NCBI GenBank assembly: GCA_030697555.1
Contig: JAUYPV010000143.1
Span: 1-55,623, forward strand
DNA from: Hyphomonadaceae bacterium
Lineage (GTDB): Bacteria > Pseudomonadota > Alphaproteobacteria > Caulobacterales > Hyphomonadaceae
DNA length: 55,623 bases
Direction of reading: 5' to 3'
The notes beneath the pieces were generated by a model. That model was not told the origin of the DNA. It did no database searches and saw nothing but the letters and a program-made list of their open reading frames with translations. Numbering within the stretch: position 1 is the stretch's first letter; every line of letters starts with the position of its first letter. Position numbers and translations under genes: made by a program. Of this stretch, positions 8,903-17,734 are shown piece after piece.

Positions 8903-10192
8903 CTACTCGACGCCGCCGGCCGCCTCGATCAGCCTGATCGCCGGCTCACTCACGATCTTGCGGAAATGAAAACGGCGCCCCCAGCTCAGGGGCGTCACAT
9001 CCCGGTATTCGCGCAGCGTGTCCGGCCCGTATCCGGGATGCATCTGCTTGCGCAGCGAAGCGCGAACATTCGGATCGGCGCCGTGTTCGAGCAGCAGTTT
9101 CGCGAAGTCCGTCGATGGCGGCCCGTTGCTGTGGTTCATCCAGAAATGGTGCTGTGACACCACCGCGTTGAACAGCGGCGTGTGTCCGCCGAAACCGTCG
9201 GCATCCACCGCCGCTTTCGCATTCGCGTCGGCGCCACGGGCGATCAGCCATTCGGCGATATCCAGCTCGTCATAGTCGCAGCACATATGCAGCAGCGTCG
9301 CGCCACGTAGCGGCGTACCGTGGGTCGCCAGCACCTCGTCGTGACACCCCATCTCCGGCGGATAGATCTCTTCCCATCGGAACTGCCGCGACAGCATGCC
9401 GGGATCGGCGTTGAGATGTTTTTCCAGCAGGTCGATCCGCCCACGATGCAAGGCCATCACAGGCGTATCCAGCAGCTCGAGCCCATGCTGCACATACATC
9501 TCGAGGATCGCATGCTTGGCCAGGGGCTTGCGTGAATCGGTCTCCAGCACGACGTCCACCGGCGCGAGGCGCCGGCCCGCCTCGTCCACCGCCCGCCCGC
9601 CGATCTCGAAGACGAACGCCGTGCCGCTTGCGCTCAGCGTGTAGGCCGGTCCGCCCAACTCGTCCGCCGGCGGCGGCGGATTGCCCGCCATGGCGTGCAG
9701 TATCTTCGCCGTGCCGATCTTGCTCTGCAGCACCGCTCGACCAATGGCGCGCTGATGATCTTTCGCACCCATCGCGTGCAGCATCTCGATGATCCGGTCG
9801 CGGCCGACATTGGCCGCATACGTCATCGGCGGCCCCCAATTGCTGATCCTGCCCGGCGGCCGCACCAGCGCCTCCTCGTGGAGCAGGTTGGGATGCGCCG
9901 TCACCAGCCGGCGCACCGTTGCGATATCGTCCTTCCAGATCGCATCGACTATCTGGCAGCTCTGCACGATGCGCGGCCAGCCTGTCGCCCCATGGGCGCG
10001 CGCCAGCACAAGCTGTGCATCGGCAAGCTTCGCGGCTGTTGCGTCGACTTTCTCCGGATGGAATTCCGCGAAATCCGCGACGGCATCAGGATCGCCTGCG
10101 CGGAAGCCGCGCAACAACTCCTTCGCTTGGCGTTTCAATTGTCCGAGATCGGGGTGAACGGGCAAATGCCGTTCGCGCGTGGCGTCAGTCAT
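8903..10192 (-). CDS. Ankyrin-repeat protein
   Basis: A 429-residue protein with scattered ankyrin repeats. The clearest are GATLLHMCCDYDELDIAEW with IARGADAN, and TPLFNAV with AKLLLEHGADPNVRA (about residues 300-395); degenerate repeats lie earlier (MTYAANVGRDRIIEMLHAMG). The N-terminus (PVHPDLGQLKRQAKELLRGF) is the lead-in common to this ankyrin subgroup. No signal peptide, so cytoplasmic protein-protein interaction is likely, partner unknown. The start is supported by AAGGAGG just upstream on the minus strand. Confidence 0.85.
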   Translation of the reverse strand: MTDATRERHLPVHPDLGQLKRQAKELLRGFRAGDPDAVADFAEFHPEKVDATAAKLADAQLVLARAHGATGWPRIVQSCQIVDAIWKDDIATVRRLVTAHPNLLHEEALVRPPGRISNWGPPMTYAANVGRDRIIEMLHAMGAKDHQRAIGRAVLQSKIGTAKILHAMAGNPPPPADELGGPAYTLSASGTAFVFEIGGRAVDEAGRRLAPVDVVLETDSRKPLAKHAILEMYVQHGLELLDTPVMALHRGRIDLLEKHLNADPGMLSRQFRWEEIYPPEMGCHDEVLATHGTPLRGATLLHMCCDYDELDIAEWLIARGADANAKAAVDADGFGGHTPLFNAVVSQHHFWMNHSNGPPSTDFAKLLLEHGADPNVRASLRKQMHPGYGPDTLREYRDVTPLSWGRRFHFRKIVSEPAIRLIEAAGGVE

Positions 10193-10432
10193 GGCGAGCC
10201 TCCTTAAAGGCGCCCGGCGTCCGCTTCATTCGGGCAAAGGAGGTTCGTGAGAACCGTCGATTGTCATCACAGGCTCAGGTGAACTCGGTTCTTCCCGCGG
10301 ACAGGCGGCGTCCTGAACGCCGTGGCCGCAGCGTAACCCGATCTTCGACTGCACGGGAAGACGGCCCCACGCCGATCTGTCATAAACTGCGTCTAGTCAT
10401 TCCCTGGGTTGGGCGCGCAGCGGATTCGATCG

Positions 10433-12073
10433 ATGACAATCACCTTCACACGCCGCGGCCTTGTCGGCGCCGGCGCTTTCGCCCTCGCTCTTCCGGGTTG
10501 CGTGACGCAGCCGCGAGCCACGCCCCTCACCGGCTTCACCCACGGCGTCGCCAGCGGCGAGCCGCGACAAACATCCGTGATGCTCTGGGCGCGCTACGTG
10601 CCGAAGGCGGCGGGGCCAGCGCGCCTTCGCGTCGAAGTCGCCAGCGATCCAGCCTTCGCCAACATCGCGGCGACAGGCGAAGCCATCGCATCGGTCGAGA
10701 CAGACTGGTGCGCCCGCGTCACCGCCGGCGCGCTGCCGTCCAACCAGTGGCTCTACTATCGCTTCGTGGCGCCGGGCGGCGAGCGCTCGCCGGTCGGCCG
10801 CACGCGCACCCTGCCCGATGGCGCGGTCGACCGCTTCCGCGTCGCTGTGTTCGGCTGCTCTAACGGCACGTCGGGCTGGTTCAACGCCTACGCCCACGCC
10901 GCCGCGCGCGACGACATCGATCTCGCCATCCACACCGGCGACTATATCTACGAAAGCCCGGTCACCCGGCCCGACGCCGCGCCCGGCCTCGCCCAACAGC
11001 GCGGCCTCGCCCCACCCGGCGAACTCATCCATCTCGCCGACTATCGCCTGCGCTACGCCAGCTATCGCGCCGATCCCGATCTCGCCGAGCTGCATCGCCG
11101 CCTGCCGATGATCTCGGTGTGGGACGATCACGAGACGGCCAACAATTCCTGGAAAGACGGCGCCTCGGCGCACGATCCCGCCACCGAGGGCGACTGGGCG
11201 ACGCGCGAGACCGCCGGCATGCGCGCCTATCACGAATGGCTGCCGATGACCGACAAATGGTGGGACAGCTATCGCATCGGCGATCTCGCCACGCTGTTCC
11301 GGCTCGAGACGCGCCTGATCGGCCGCGACCAGCAGCTCGACAAACAGCTCGAGGCGATCCTGGCCACCGGAGACAGCGGCATGCGCACCGGTCTCGCCGC
11401 CTTCCGCGATGGCCCGCTGGCCGATCCAGCCCGCTCGATGATGGGTTCGGAGCAGGAACGTTGGCTCGCAGATGGAATGGTCTCGTCCGTCTCGTCCGGC
11501 GCACGCTGGCAGATTCTCGCGCAGCAAGTGATCATGGGAGAAGCCCTGTTCCCCGCCGCCGGCCCGGACTGGTTCGCGGCAGGCCACGCGATGACGCCCG
11601 AGGAGCAGGCGCTGATCGCGACGCGCTCCCTGATGACGCAAACCGGCACGCCTTTCTCAATGGACAAGTGGGACGGCTATCCCGCCGCCCGCCGCCGCCT
11701 CTATGAAGCAGCGCGGCGCGCCAACGCCAACGTTGTCACACTCACCGGCGATAGCCACAATGCCTGGGCGTTCGACCTGGGCGATGCGGCAGGCCCGGTC
11801 GGCGTCGAATTCGCCGGCCAGTCCGTCTCCTCGTTCGGCTACGAGCGCCGCTTCAACGGCGACCCGCTGAAGATCGCCGCAGATTTCTGCGCCGCCAATC
11901 CGGCGCTCCGATGGATGGACTCAAGCCAGCGCGGCTATTTCACGCTCGACATCACGCGCGACCGGATCGAGACGGAGTATGTCTTCGTACCCGCTGTCGG
12001 CGGCAGGACTGCCATAGCCTCGGGCCGCAAGACGATCGCCGTCGAGCATGGAGCGCGGCGCCTCGCCGTCTAG
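10433..12073 (+). CDS. phoD: PhoD-type alkaline phosphatase, Tat-exported lipoprotein
   Basis: 546 residues from the ATG at 10433. The N-terminus TRRGLVGAGAFALALPGC combines a twin-arginine signal with a lipobox ending in Cys, so the folded, metal-loaded enzyme is probably anchored in the envelope. PhoD blocks are present: an N-terminal Ig-like PhoD_N domain (FTHGVASGEP, SVMLWAR), HTGDYIYES, SVWDDHETANNSWKDGA, and LTGDSHNAWAFDL near the C-terminus. The family hydrolyses phosphate mono- and diesters using Fe/Ca. Its stop shares a CTAG with the convergent phytase-like gene. A further longer frame from TTG 10409 is less likely. Confidence 0.9.
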   Translation: MTITFTRRGLVGAGAFALALPGCVTQPRATPLTGFTHGVASGEPRQTSVMLWARYVPKAAGPARLRVEVASDPAFANIAATGEAIASVETDWCARVTAGALPSNQWLYYRFVAPGGERSPVGRTRTLPDGAVDRFRVAVFGCSNGTSGWFNAYAHAAARDDIDLAIHTGDYIYESPVTRPDAAPGLAQQRGLAPPGELIHLADYRLRYASYRADPDLAELHRRLPMISVWDDHETANNSWKDGASAHDPATEGDWATRETAGMRAYHEWLPMTDKWWDSYRIGDLATLFRLETRLIGRDQQLDKQLEAILATGDSGMRTGLAAFRDGPLADPARSMMGSEQERWLADGMVSSVSSGARWQILAQQVIMGEALFPAAGPDWFAAGHAMTPEEQALIATRSLMTQTGTPFSMDKWDGYPAARRRLYEAARRANANVVTLTGDSHNAWAFDLGDAAGPVGVEFAGQSVSSFGYERRFNGDPLKIAADFCAANPALRWMDSSQRGYFTLDITRDRIETEYVFVPAVGGRTAIASGRKTIAVEHGARRLAV

Positions 12074-13173
12074 GCGATGGCTTTGTCGAGCGTGACCCGC
12101 CAGAAGCCGGTCTCCGCGCCTTCGACGCCGAAATCGTTGTCGGAGGAGATCAGGATTTGCGTGGGCGACAGCAGCGTCATGCCCTCGATGTCCGGGCCGA
12201 TCTCGGGGTGATCGTCGCTTGAGATCAGAAGCTTTTTCTCCGCGGGCTTCTTCAGTGGGACTAAATAGATCTTGGCTGTGTGCGAGATGCGCTCCAGCAC
12301 GACCAGCTTGTCTTTCCCGGCCCAGGCCAGTTCGCAGATCTTGAGATCGTCGGCGCCGAGCTTCCGCCGCGCCGCATCGCGCCCGAAGCTGGAAGGCTTG
12401 TCGAACGAGTAGAGGTATTCTTCCTCCAGCTCGCCCGTGCGCGCATCCAGCTTCCAGATTGGCGCGGACCGGTCGTCCTCGCCTTTGAGCGCGCTCTGGA
12501 AGCCGGCATAGAGGTGGCGGCCGTCTTCGGATGCGCAGAGCCCTTCGAAGCCGCGATTGCGCCGGCGTTTGCCAGCGCGTTTCGGGAGGAAGCCGCTAAC
12601 CAGCAGGTCGGGATGCGCAAGAGCCTTCACTCTTCCCTCGGCAACCCAGCGCTCGGTGACGACGCCGTCGGCGTCCACCTTCAGGATCGACGGCCCATAC
12701 TCTTCGGCCACGAAGAACCCGCCATCGGGCATGGCCGCGACCGCTTCTGTGTCGGCGCCCAGCACGTCCGGCTCGAGCTGGGCGCCGTCGAGGTCATAGA
12801 CCGCTTCCATCTCCCCGCCCGGCAGGGCCACGCCCATGAGGCGCTTCCCCGTGCGTACCCGCAGCGGCATACGCCGCACCAACCGCACCGCTGCCTCCTC
12901 GATCGCCAGCTCCGCGATCTCCGCCCCCATGTCTGGCATCGGCATGATCTTGGTGTCGCTACCGCGCAGCTTTTCCAGATGCGTGAGGCCGTAGTCGTCG
13001 ACTGCCTGCGACACGAACAGGTTCGGCCCGCGATCCGTGACTGCGAACACGCGGCCGCCGCGCGAAGATAGCCCCGAGCCGAGCCCAAGCGTCAGTTGCA
13101 GCTTCGCTTTTGGAAGATCGATCGCATCGAGAGGAATGTCGCGCCAAGTGAGCCGCTCAACACGCGCGGGCAT
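12070..13173 (-). CDS. Esterase-like activity of phytase family protein
   Basis: 367 residues from the ATG at 13173, one base after the upstream gene's stop. The sequence resembles the phytase-esterase-like beta-propeller family: GLGSGLSSRGGRVFAVTDRGPN near the start, AAMPDGGFFVAEEYGPSILKVD, NRGFEGLCASEDGRHLYAGF, and IEGMTLLSPTQILISSDNDFG at the end. Unusually, no signal peptide precedes the domain, although many relatives are exported; this suggests a cytoplasmic location or an unrecognised start. It is the last gene of a four-gene operon and converges on the PhoD gene. Substrate unknown. Confidence 0.8.
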   Translation of the reverse strand: MPARVERLTWRDIPLDAIDLPKAKLQLTLGLGSGLSSRGGRVFAVTDRGPNLFVSQAVDDYGLTHLEKLRGSDTKIMPMPDMGAEIAELAIEEAAVRLVRRMPLRVRTGKRLMGVALPGGEMEAVYDLDGAQLEPDVLGADTEAVAAMPDGGFFVAEEYGPSILKVDADGVVTERWVAEGRVKALAHPDLLVSGFLPKRAGKRRRNRGFEGLCASEDGRHLYAGFQSALKGEDDRSAPIWKLDARTGELEEEYLYSFDKPSSFGRDAARRKLGADDLKICELAWAGKDKLVVLERISHTAKIYLVPLKKPAEKKLLISSDDHPEIGPDIEGMTLLSPTQILISSDNDFGVEGAETGFWRVTLDKAIA

Positions 13174-13174
13174 G

Positions 13175-14740
13175 TCAGAACCGCCCGCCAGTCTTGAACC
13201 CGCCTCCGCCGCCGATCCGTCCGCCTGTCTTGAAGCCGCCGCCACCGCCTATGCGGCCGCCTGTGCCGAAGCCGCCGCCGCTACTGCCGCCGCCTCCACC
13301 CCATCCGCCGCCGCCCCAGCGACCACCGCCGCCGTGCCGTCCGAGTTCGCGCAGTACTTCGCCGAGCACCGCGCCGGCGATGACGCCGCCAATACCGATG
13401 GAGCCGCCGCGCCTGCGGCCGCCGAAATAGCTGTCGTCCTGCATCGGCGCCTGGCGCACGGTCGCCATCAGCGCGCGCCACAACTGTTCGCCATCCGCCG
13501 TAGGGCCCATGCCATAGGCCTCGATAGCCGCGTTGAATGCGCCGCGCAGGATCAGCACATACGGGCTGTCGAGCCCCGCTTCCTTGAAGCGCCGCCGCAC
13601 CTGTTCCATCGTATCGGCCGCCACACGGCGCCGCGCCGGCAGCGCATCGACATTGCGCCAGTTCACTTCCATCTGCAGCTCTTCGGTGCGCAGCTTGATC
13701 AGCACGTCGACCAGCCGGTCATCGTCCGGCGTCGTCGTCTCCGCAGCCAGAACCTTCAGATCCGGGAAACTCGCCTTGGCGAGGCTGTCCTCGATCACGC
13801 GCCGCGCCGCCTCGCGGGGGCCGGAATCGCCGCTCGCCGCCTTCTCCTGCGACTCACGCAAGGCCGAATGCTTGGCTTCGGCGGTGTTCAACTCCGCATC
13901 AAGCGCCGTCAGCCTGCCCTTGGCCTCTTCAACCTTTGTCTGCAGCGCGCCCGCGCCACGCTCCTGCAGCTTGGCCGCCTCGAACTTGTCGATCGCCGCC
14001 TCGGTCTCGGCCGCTTCGAGTTTCATATTGGCGACGTGCTCGGCTAGCCGGTCCGGCAGCTCCACCAGCCGCGCATAGTTCAGATACGCCTCGTCATAGC
14101 GGCACAGCTTCGCCACCCAGTTGTCGAGCATCCGCGACAGGCCGCTCTTGCGATATTCCGGCGTGCGGAATTTGCGCTGCCAGAGATACGAGAACAGCGG
14201 GTCGGTTTCGTAAGGAACGCTCTTGTCCTTCCGGTCGGTCTTCGCCAGCTCCAGCTTCTGCTCGGCGCGGATGGCGATCGACTGGGCGTCCTCGAAGCGC
14301 TGCTTCAGTTCGAGATAACCCGGGTCCGCCTGCACATCCTTCTCGACCTGCTCGGTCAGCGCCTCGTAGGCATTCAGCGCCGCATCGACCTCTGTCTCGC
14401 CGGCCCGGCGCTTCGCCTCGGCGGCAGCGAGGTCCTCGGCGGCCCTGGCGACATCGCCATCGATGTTGGCGACGAACTCGTCATGCTTCTCCATGAGGCG
14501 TTGCGCTTCGGATTCCGCCGCTGAAAGCCGCGCATCGGCGCCGGCCTTGATGACGTCGAGCCGCAACGCCGCAAGCTGGCGATAGCCTTCGGCCTTCAGC
14601 CGCGTCAGCTCGGACCGCCGCCGCGACTGGTTGTCCGCGGAACGCGCGGCCAGATCGAACTGCTGGCGCGCGCCAAGGGCCAGCTCGTCGAGCCGGTGAA
14701 GGGCATCGCGTCCGGTGATGAGGTCGGCGTCGCCAGCCAT
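13175..14740 (-). CDS. Coiled-coil protein with glycine-rich repeated tail
   Basis: 521 residues from the ATG at 14740, whose first base overlaps the previous stop (TGATG). Residues about 30-310 are Ala/Glu/Lys/Arg-rich heptads, a long coiled coil. A short hydrophobic stretch (IGIGGVIAGAVLGEVL) leads into a final about 54 residues made of GGRIGGGGGFKT repeats and GGGW runs, encoded by near-identical DNA repeats at 13180-13260. I do not recognise a catalytic motif. Overlaps on both sides place it with the DUF6384-like and phytase-like genes. A structural or scaffold role, or a low-complexity tail that drives assembly, is inference. Confidence 0.75.
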   Translation of the reverse strand: MAGDADLITGRDALHRLDELALGARQQFDLAARSADNQSRRRSELTRLKAEGYRQLAALRLDVIKAGADARLSAAESEAQRLMEKHDEFVANIDGDVARAAEDLAAAEAKRRAGETEVDAALNAYEALTEQVEKDVQADPGYLELKQRFEDAQSIAIRAEQKLELAKTDRKDKSVPYETDPLFSYLWQRKFRTPEYRKSGLSRMLDNWVAKLCRYDEAYLNYARLVELPDRLAEHVANMKLEAAETEAAIDKFEAAKLQERGAGALQTKVEEAKGRLTALDAELNTAEAKHSALRESQEKAASGDSGPREAARRVIEDSLAKASFPDLKVLAAETTTPDDDRLVDVLIKLRTEELQMEVNWRNVDALPARRRVAADTMEQVRRRFKEAGLDSPYVLILRGAFNAAIEAYGMGPTADGEQLWRALMATVRQAPMQDDSYFGGRRRGGSIGIGGVIAGAVLGEVLRELGRHGGGGRWGGGGWGGGGGSSGGGFGTGGRIGGGGGFKTGGRIGGGGGFKTGGRF

Positions 14741-15690
14741 CAATCGTCCCACTTCGTGACGGCGCCTTCGATGGCGCCCTGCTCATAGACCGGCGTCAGC
14801 ACGCCCTGCGCCTTGTGACCCAGCACATCGTTCTGGATGATGCCGGAGCCTGTCTTTTCTTCGGCGATCTTGTCGAACGTCGGCTTGCCGACCCTCTGCG
14901 CCCACAGATCAACGCGCTCGGTCTTACCCGTCTCTTCATTGCGGATCGGCAGGTCGAGCTTGCCGCCGCCGGGCGGTACGGCTTCAACCACGATGTAATA
15001 GTTGCGGCCCATCGGGTTGTTCGGCGGGATACGGTAGAAGCCGATCGTGTCTTCCTGCACGGCGATGCGGATGTCGTACTCCGCCGCGAGTTGCGCATTG
15101 ATGTCCCTCAGCGCCTTTGCCTGAGCTTTCGCATCGCCGCGATCGTTTTCCGCCACGGCGCGCAGCCCGGTGCGCTCCATCGCCTGGATCTGGGTGTCGA
15201 CCGCCGGATCGATAGCCAGCTTCTGCCCCTCATCCGACAGCCGCGCGATCTCCGCCGGCAGGCCTTTCCATTCCGCCTCGCCCGCACGCACGGAGAAGAA
15301 AGCGACGCCGCCCATCGCCAGCAGCGCAACGAACGCCATCGATACGCCCGGCAGCCATTTCTTCCGGCTGACGTAGAGATGCGCCAGCTTCACGCCGAGC
15401 GTCTTCTCCGGCGGCTTGTAGACGAAGCGCTGTTCCTCCAGCGCCTTGACGCCGTCCTTCAGGATCTTCTCCGGCACGTCGATACCCTGTGCGCCGTAGA
15501 TCTCCTTCAGCCGGTCGATGAGCTGCTGCTCACGCGCGCCCGCATTGAGCTCCATGTCGACGATGCGCGTGCGATGGCGCAGCGTGTCCACCACGTCCAT
15601 CGCGAGGAGTACGTCATCCAGCTTGCGGGGTTCATCCGTAACGACCGGGGGACTTGCCCCCGGCCGCGCCGGAACAGCAGGCTCGCTCAT
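14740..15690 (-). CDS. DUF6384-like single-pass membrane protein
   Basis: A 316-residue protein with a Pro-rich N-terminus, a helical cytoplasmic domain (residues 22-110, LDDVLLAMDVVDTLRHR onward), one transmembrane helix at about 113-133, then an outer domain containing a coiled segment and a beta-rich C-terminus (YYIVVEAVPPGGGKLDLPI). The layout matches the DUF6384 family, which lacks a known function. The start overlaps the upstream stop as ATGA, and its own stop overlaps the next start, so the whole set is tightly coupled. It may anchor the two flanking coiled-coil proteins at the membrane; that is inference. Confidence 0.72.
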   Translation of the reverse strand: MSEPAVPARPGASPPVVTDEPRKLDDVLLAMDVVDTLRHRTRIVDMELNAGAREQQLIDRLKEIYGAQGIDVPEKILKDGVKALEEQRFVYKPPEKTLGVKLAHLYVSRKKWLPGVSMAFVALLAMGGVAFFSVRAGEAEWKGLPAEIARLSDEGQKLAIDPAVDTQIQAMERTGLRAVAENDRGDAKAQAKALRDINAQLAAEYDIRIAVQEDTIGFYRIPPNNPMGRNYYIVVEAVPPGGGKLDLPIRNEETGKTERVDLWAQRVGKPTFDKIAEEKTGSGIIQNDVLGHKAQGVLTPVYEQGAIEGAVTKWDD

Positions 15691-16868
15691 GAGGTCTGTA
15701 CGGTCAGCGCTGCAGCCGCGCCCTGTTCAATGAGGTGCGCCATGCGCTTCTTGCCGTCTTCCACCGCGTCGCGGATCTCGACCGAGTTCTGCGTCGCGAG
15801 CTTGCGCATCTCGGCGATGATGCCGATCGAGCGCTCCTGATAGCTGACTACAGAGTCGACCAGCTTCTTCACGGCAGCCGCCGAAATGGTCGGGCCGTAG
15901 CCGGCCTTAAGGGCGGCTTCCTGAACCTTGCCGCCAATCTCCGCGAGCACTTCCAGCGACTGGTCGACGCCCTTCTTCATGGCTTCCAGCGTCTGCGTCG
16001 ATTCATGGAGGCCGTGCATGCCGGTGAATGTCGCCGTCAGCGCGGTGAGCACAACCTCGTTGGTGCCGAAGAACGACACTGACTGCGCGTAGATGCGCTC
16101 CTTGGCGTTGGTGGTCTGCACCAGCCTCGCCATGATGACTTCCGACGTGTTGTAGCCGACCGTCAAATTGTCGGAGAGATCCTTGGCGATCTGGTAGCGC
16201 TTCTCTTCGGCCTGGAGCCTGCGAAGCTCCTCGTCGCGCGCCAGTTCGAGCGTTGCACGTTCGGCGGGCTCTGTACCGGCATAGGCCGCGACCGCCGCCG
16301 ACGCAGCCGTCATCCTGTTCTTTGCCGCTTCCAGCTTGCCTTCCGCCGTTTTCAGCACGTCGAGCGCCAGAACTTCCGACTGCTTCATCGCGCCGCGGAA
16401 ATCCATGTAGGCTTCGAGAATGAGATGTTCCTTCTCGATCTGCAGCTTCGTTTCCTTCTGCACGTCGAGATAGAGGTCCTTGATCTTGCCGAAACGCGCC
16501 GCGATGTCGCCGCGCGTCATCTTCATCCAGGTGTTGGACAGCCGCTCCATCGTGGAGATCTTGCCGTCGGCATACTGGTCGACCAGCGACTTGGCGTCGT
16601 CACGGATCGAGTTGAACGCGTTCGAGATGCCCTCATAGCGCTCGCCGACCGTGATGGCCGAGACATGCTCGCGCACCACATCGTTGAAGTTCGACGCCTG
16701 GTCGAGCGTGCGAGCGATGGCGGTGACTTTGTCGGGCTGCAGGTCTGAAATCTGGTTCAGCAGCGCCACGACGGGCGCGGGATCGCCCTTCTTCTCGGGC
16801 AGCAGCCCAAGCTGCCGCAAAGATCCCATCGCCTTGTCGAGATACTGAAGCGCCGTCGGGCTCGCCAT
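15687..16868 (-). CDS. Cytoplasmic coiled-coil protein, first gene of the DUF6384 operon
   Basis: 393 residues from the ATG at 16868, chosen because AAGGAG lies just upstream and the longer frame adds an unlike N-terminus. The protein is almost wholly helical with no signal or membrane segment. Segments such as LILEAYMDFRGAMKQSEVLAL and ALTATFTGMHGLHESTQTLEAM have a layout reminiscent of TelA-like toxic-anion-resistance proteins, but I cannot claim homology. Similar genes are sometimes named 'cell surface protein' without support. The preceding 161 bases would carry the operon promoter; none is obvious. Confidence 0.68.
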   Translation of the reverse strand: MASPTALQYLDKAMGSLRQLGLLPEKKGDPAPVVALLNQISDLQPDKVTAIARTLDQASNFNDVVREHVSAITVGERYEGISNAFNSIRDDAKSLVDQYADGKISTMERLSNTWMKMTRGDIAARFGKIKDLYLDVQKETKLQIEKEHLILEAYMDFRGAMKQSEVLALDVLKTAEGKLEAAKNRMTAASAAVAAYAGTEPAERATLELARDEELRRLQAEEKRYQIAKDLSDNLTVGYNTSEVIMARLVQTTNAKERIYAQSVSFFGTNEVVLTALTATFTGMHGLHESTQTLEAMKKGVDQSLEVLAEIGGKVQEAALKAGYGPTISAAAVKKLVDSVVSYQERSIGIIAEMRKLATQNSVEIRDAVEDGKKRMAHLIEQGAAAALTVQTS

Positions 16869-17029
16869 CTTCGTGACTCCTTGCACCTGACCCTGAGCCG
16901 CAATCAGGAAGACGCGACCCCGCGCGCCGGATTCTTGAGCCCGGACAGCACACTCCAATACGTGCCCACTCCCGCCGCGACGACAAGGGTTTGCGTGAGG
17001 AATTTTTTCGATTATCGATAACGTACGGG

Positions 17030-17386
17030 TCAGGCGGGCCGAAGCGCCGCCAGCATCTTTTCAAGCGCCATGTCCAGCGCTGGCAGATCGTCCCGGATCG
17101 TCAGGATTACGCGGTCGTCGAGGACATCGTCATAGGTGTGCGCCAGTATGTTGCGGAATCCCGCGATCATTGCGGTCGGAACTCCGTGCGCCAACAGCGA
17201 GTCAGGCGCTGCGTCGCGCATAGCGGCGTCCATCGCAATGAATGCGCGCTCGATCGCATAGCGGGTTTTCCGATCGGACTTGAGCGTCTCAAGACTAAGA
17301 TCGGCCGCCCACTCGCGAATGAGCGCGATGTTGTCGCGCGCTGCAACAATCGCATCGGCGGTTCGGGCGCCGTTCTCAGAAGACAT
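17030..17386 (-). CDS. hepT: HepT-like ribonuclease toxin (DUF86)
   Basis: 118 residues from the ATG at 17386. The HEPN ribonuclease signature R-x4-H-x-Y is intact: Arg78, His83, Tyr85 in RNILAHTY. The length and helical character fit HepT toxins of type VII toxin-antitoxin modules, where the partner MntA AMPylates the tyrosine near this motif. It overlaps the mntA-like gene upstream by 11 bases in the same operon, the usual order for this pair. A TTG six bases upstream could add two residues. The pair is probably functional because both active-site motifs are kept. Confidence 0.9.
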   Translation of the reverse strand: MSSENGARTADAIVAARDNIALIREWAADLSLETLKSDRKTRYAIERAFIAMDAAMRDAAPDSLLAHGVPTAMIAGFRNILAHTYDDVLDDRVILTIRDDLPALDMALEKMLAALRPA

Positions 17387-17696
17387 CGACAAGCTGGCTC
17401 TCGGCCACGGCCTGAAGCCGGCGGCCAGGTCGAAGCGCGTCGTGGCGAACCACGAGATCCACGCGCCGACCGAATATCTGCGTCATCTCATATTGAATGC
17501 CGCCGACATCGAACGCGCTGAACAGCGGTTTGCGCCCGCCCGGACCTTCGTCGAGATCGACCATGACATCAATGTCGCTCTGCACGCCGGCCGCATCCCG
17601 CGCCACCGATCCGAAGAGATAAGCGTGCTTCACGCCCAGCGCGGCTAGCCGAGGGCGGTTCTGCTTCAAACGGTTAATGACTTCTTCACGGCGCAT
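17376..17696 (-). CDS. mntA: MntA-like nucleotidyltransferase antitoxin
   Basis: A 106-residue minimal nucleotidyltransferase. The signature GSVAR at 29-33 with SDIDVMV at 40-46 supplies the metal-binding Asp41 and Asp43 of the G-S-x10-D-x-D motif. In studied pairs such enzymes neutralise HepT by adding AMP groups to it. Position directly before hepT and 11-base overlap support this role. The ribosome site is poor, which may keep expression low or reflect a different start. A stretch of 38 bases separates it from the thioesterase gene upstream. Confidence 0.9.
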   Translation of the reverse strand: MRREEVINRLKQNRPRLAALGVKHAYLFGSVARDAAGVQSDIDVMVDLDEGPGGRKPLFSAFDVGGIQYEMTQIFGRRVDLVVRHDALRPGRRLQAVAESQLVDVF

Positions 17697-17734
17697 GGAG
17701 GCATTCTAGCGCAGTTCGGCCCGACGCACAGCCC

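Noticed and set aside
10250-10292. Inverted repeat AGAACCG/CGGTTCT before the PhoD gene
   Set aside because: Seven base pairs with a 29-base loop in GC-rich DNA is compatible with chance; no T-tract or known operator.
13194-13430. Proline-rich plus-strand frame
   Set aside because: It is the complement of the Gly-rich repeat tail of the minus-strand gene.
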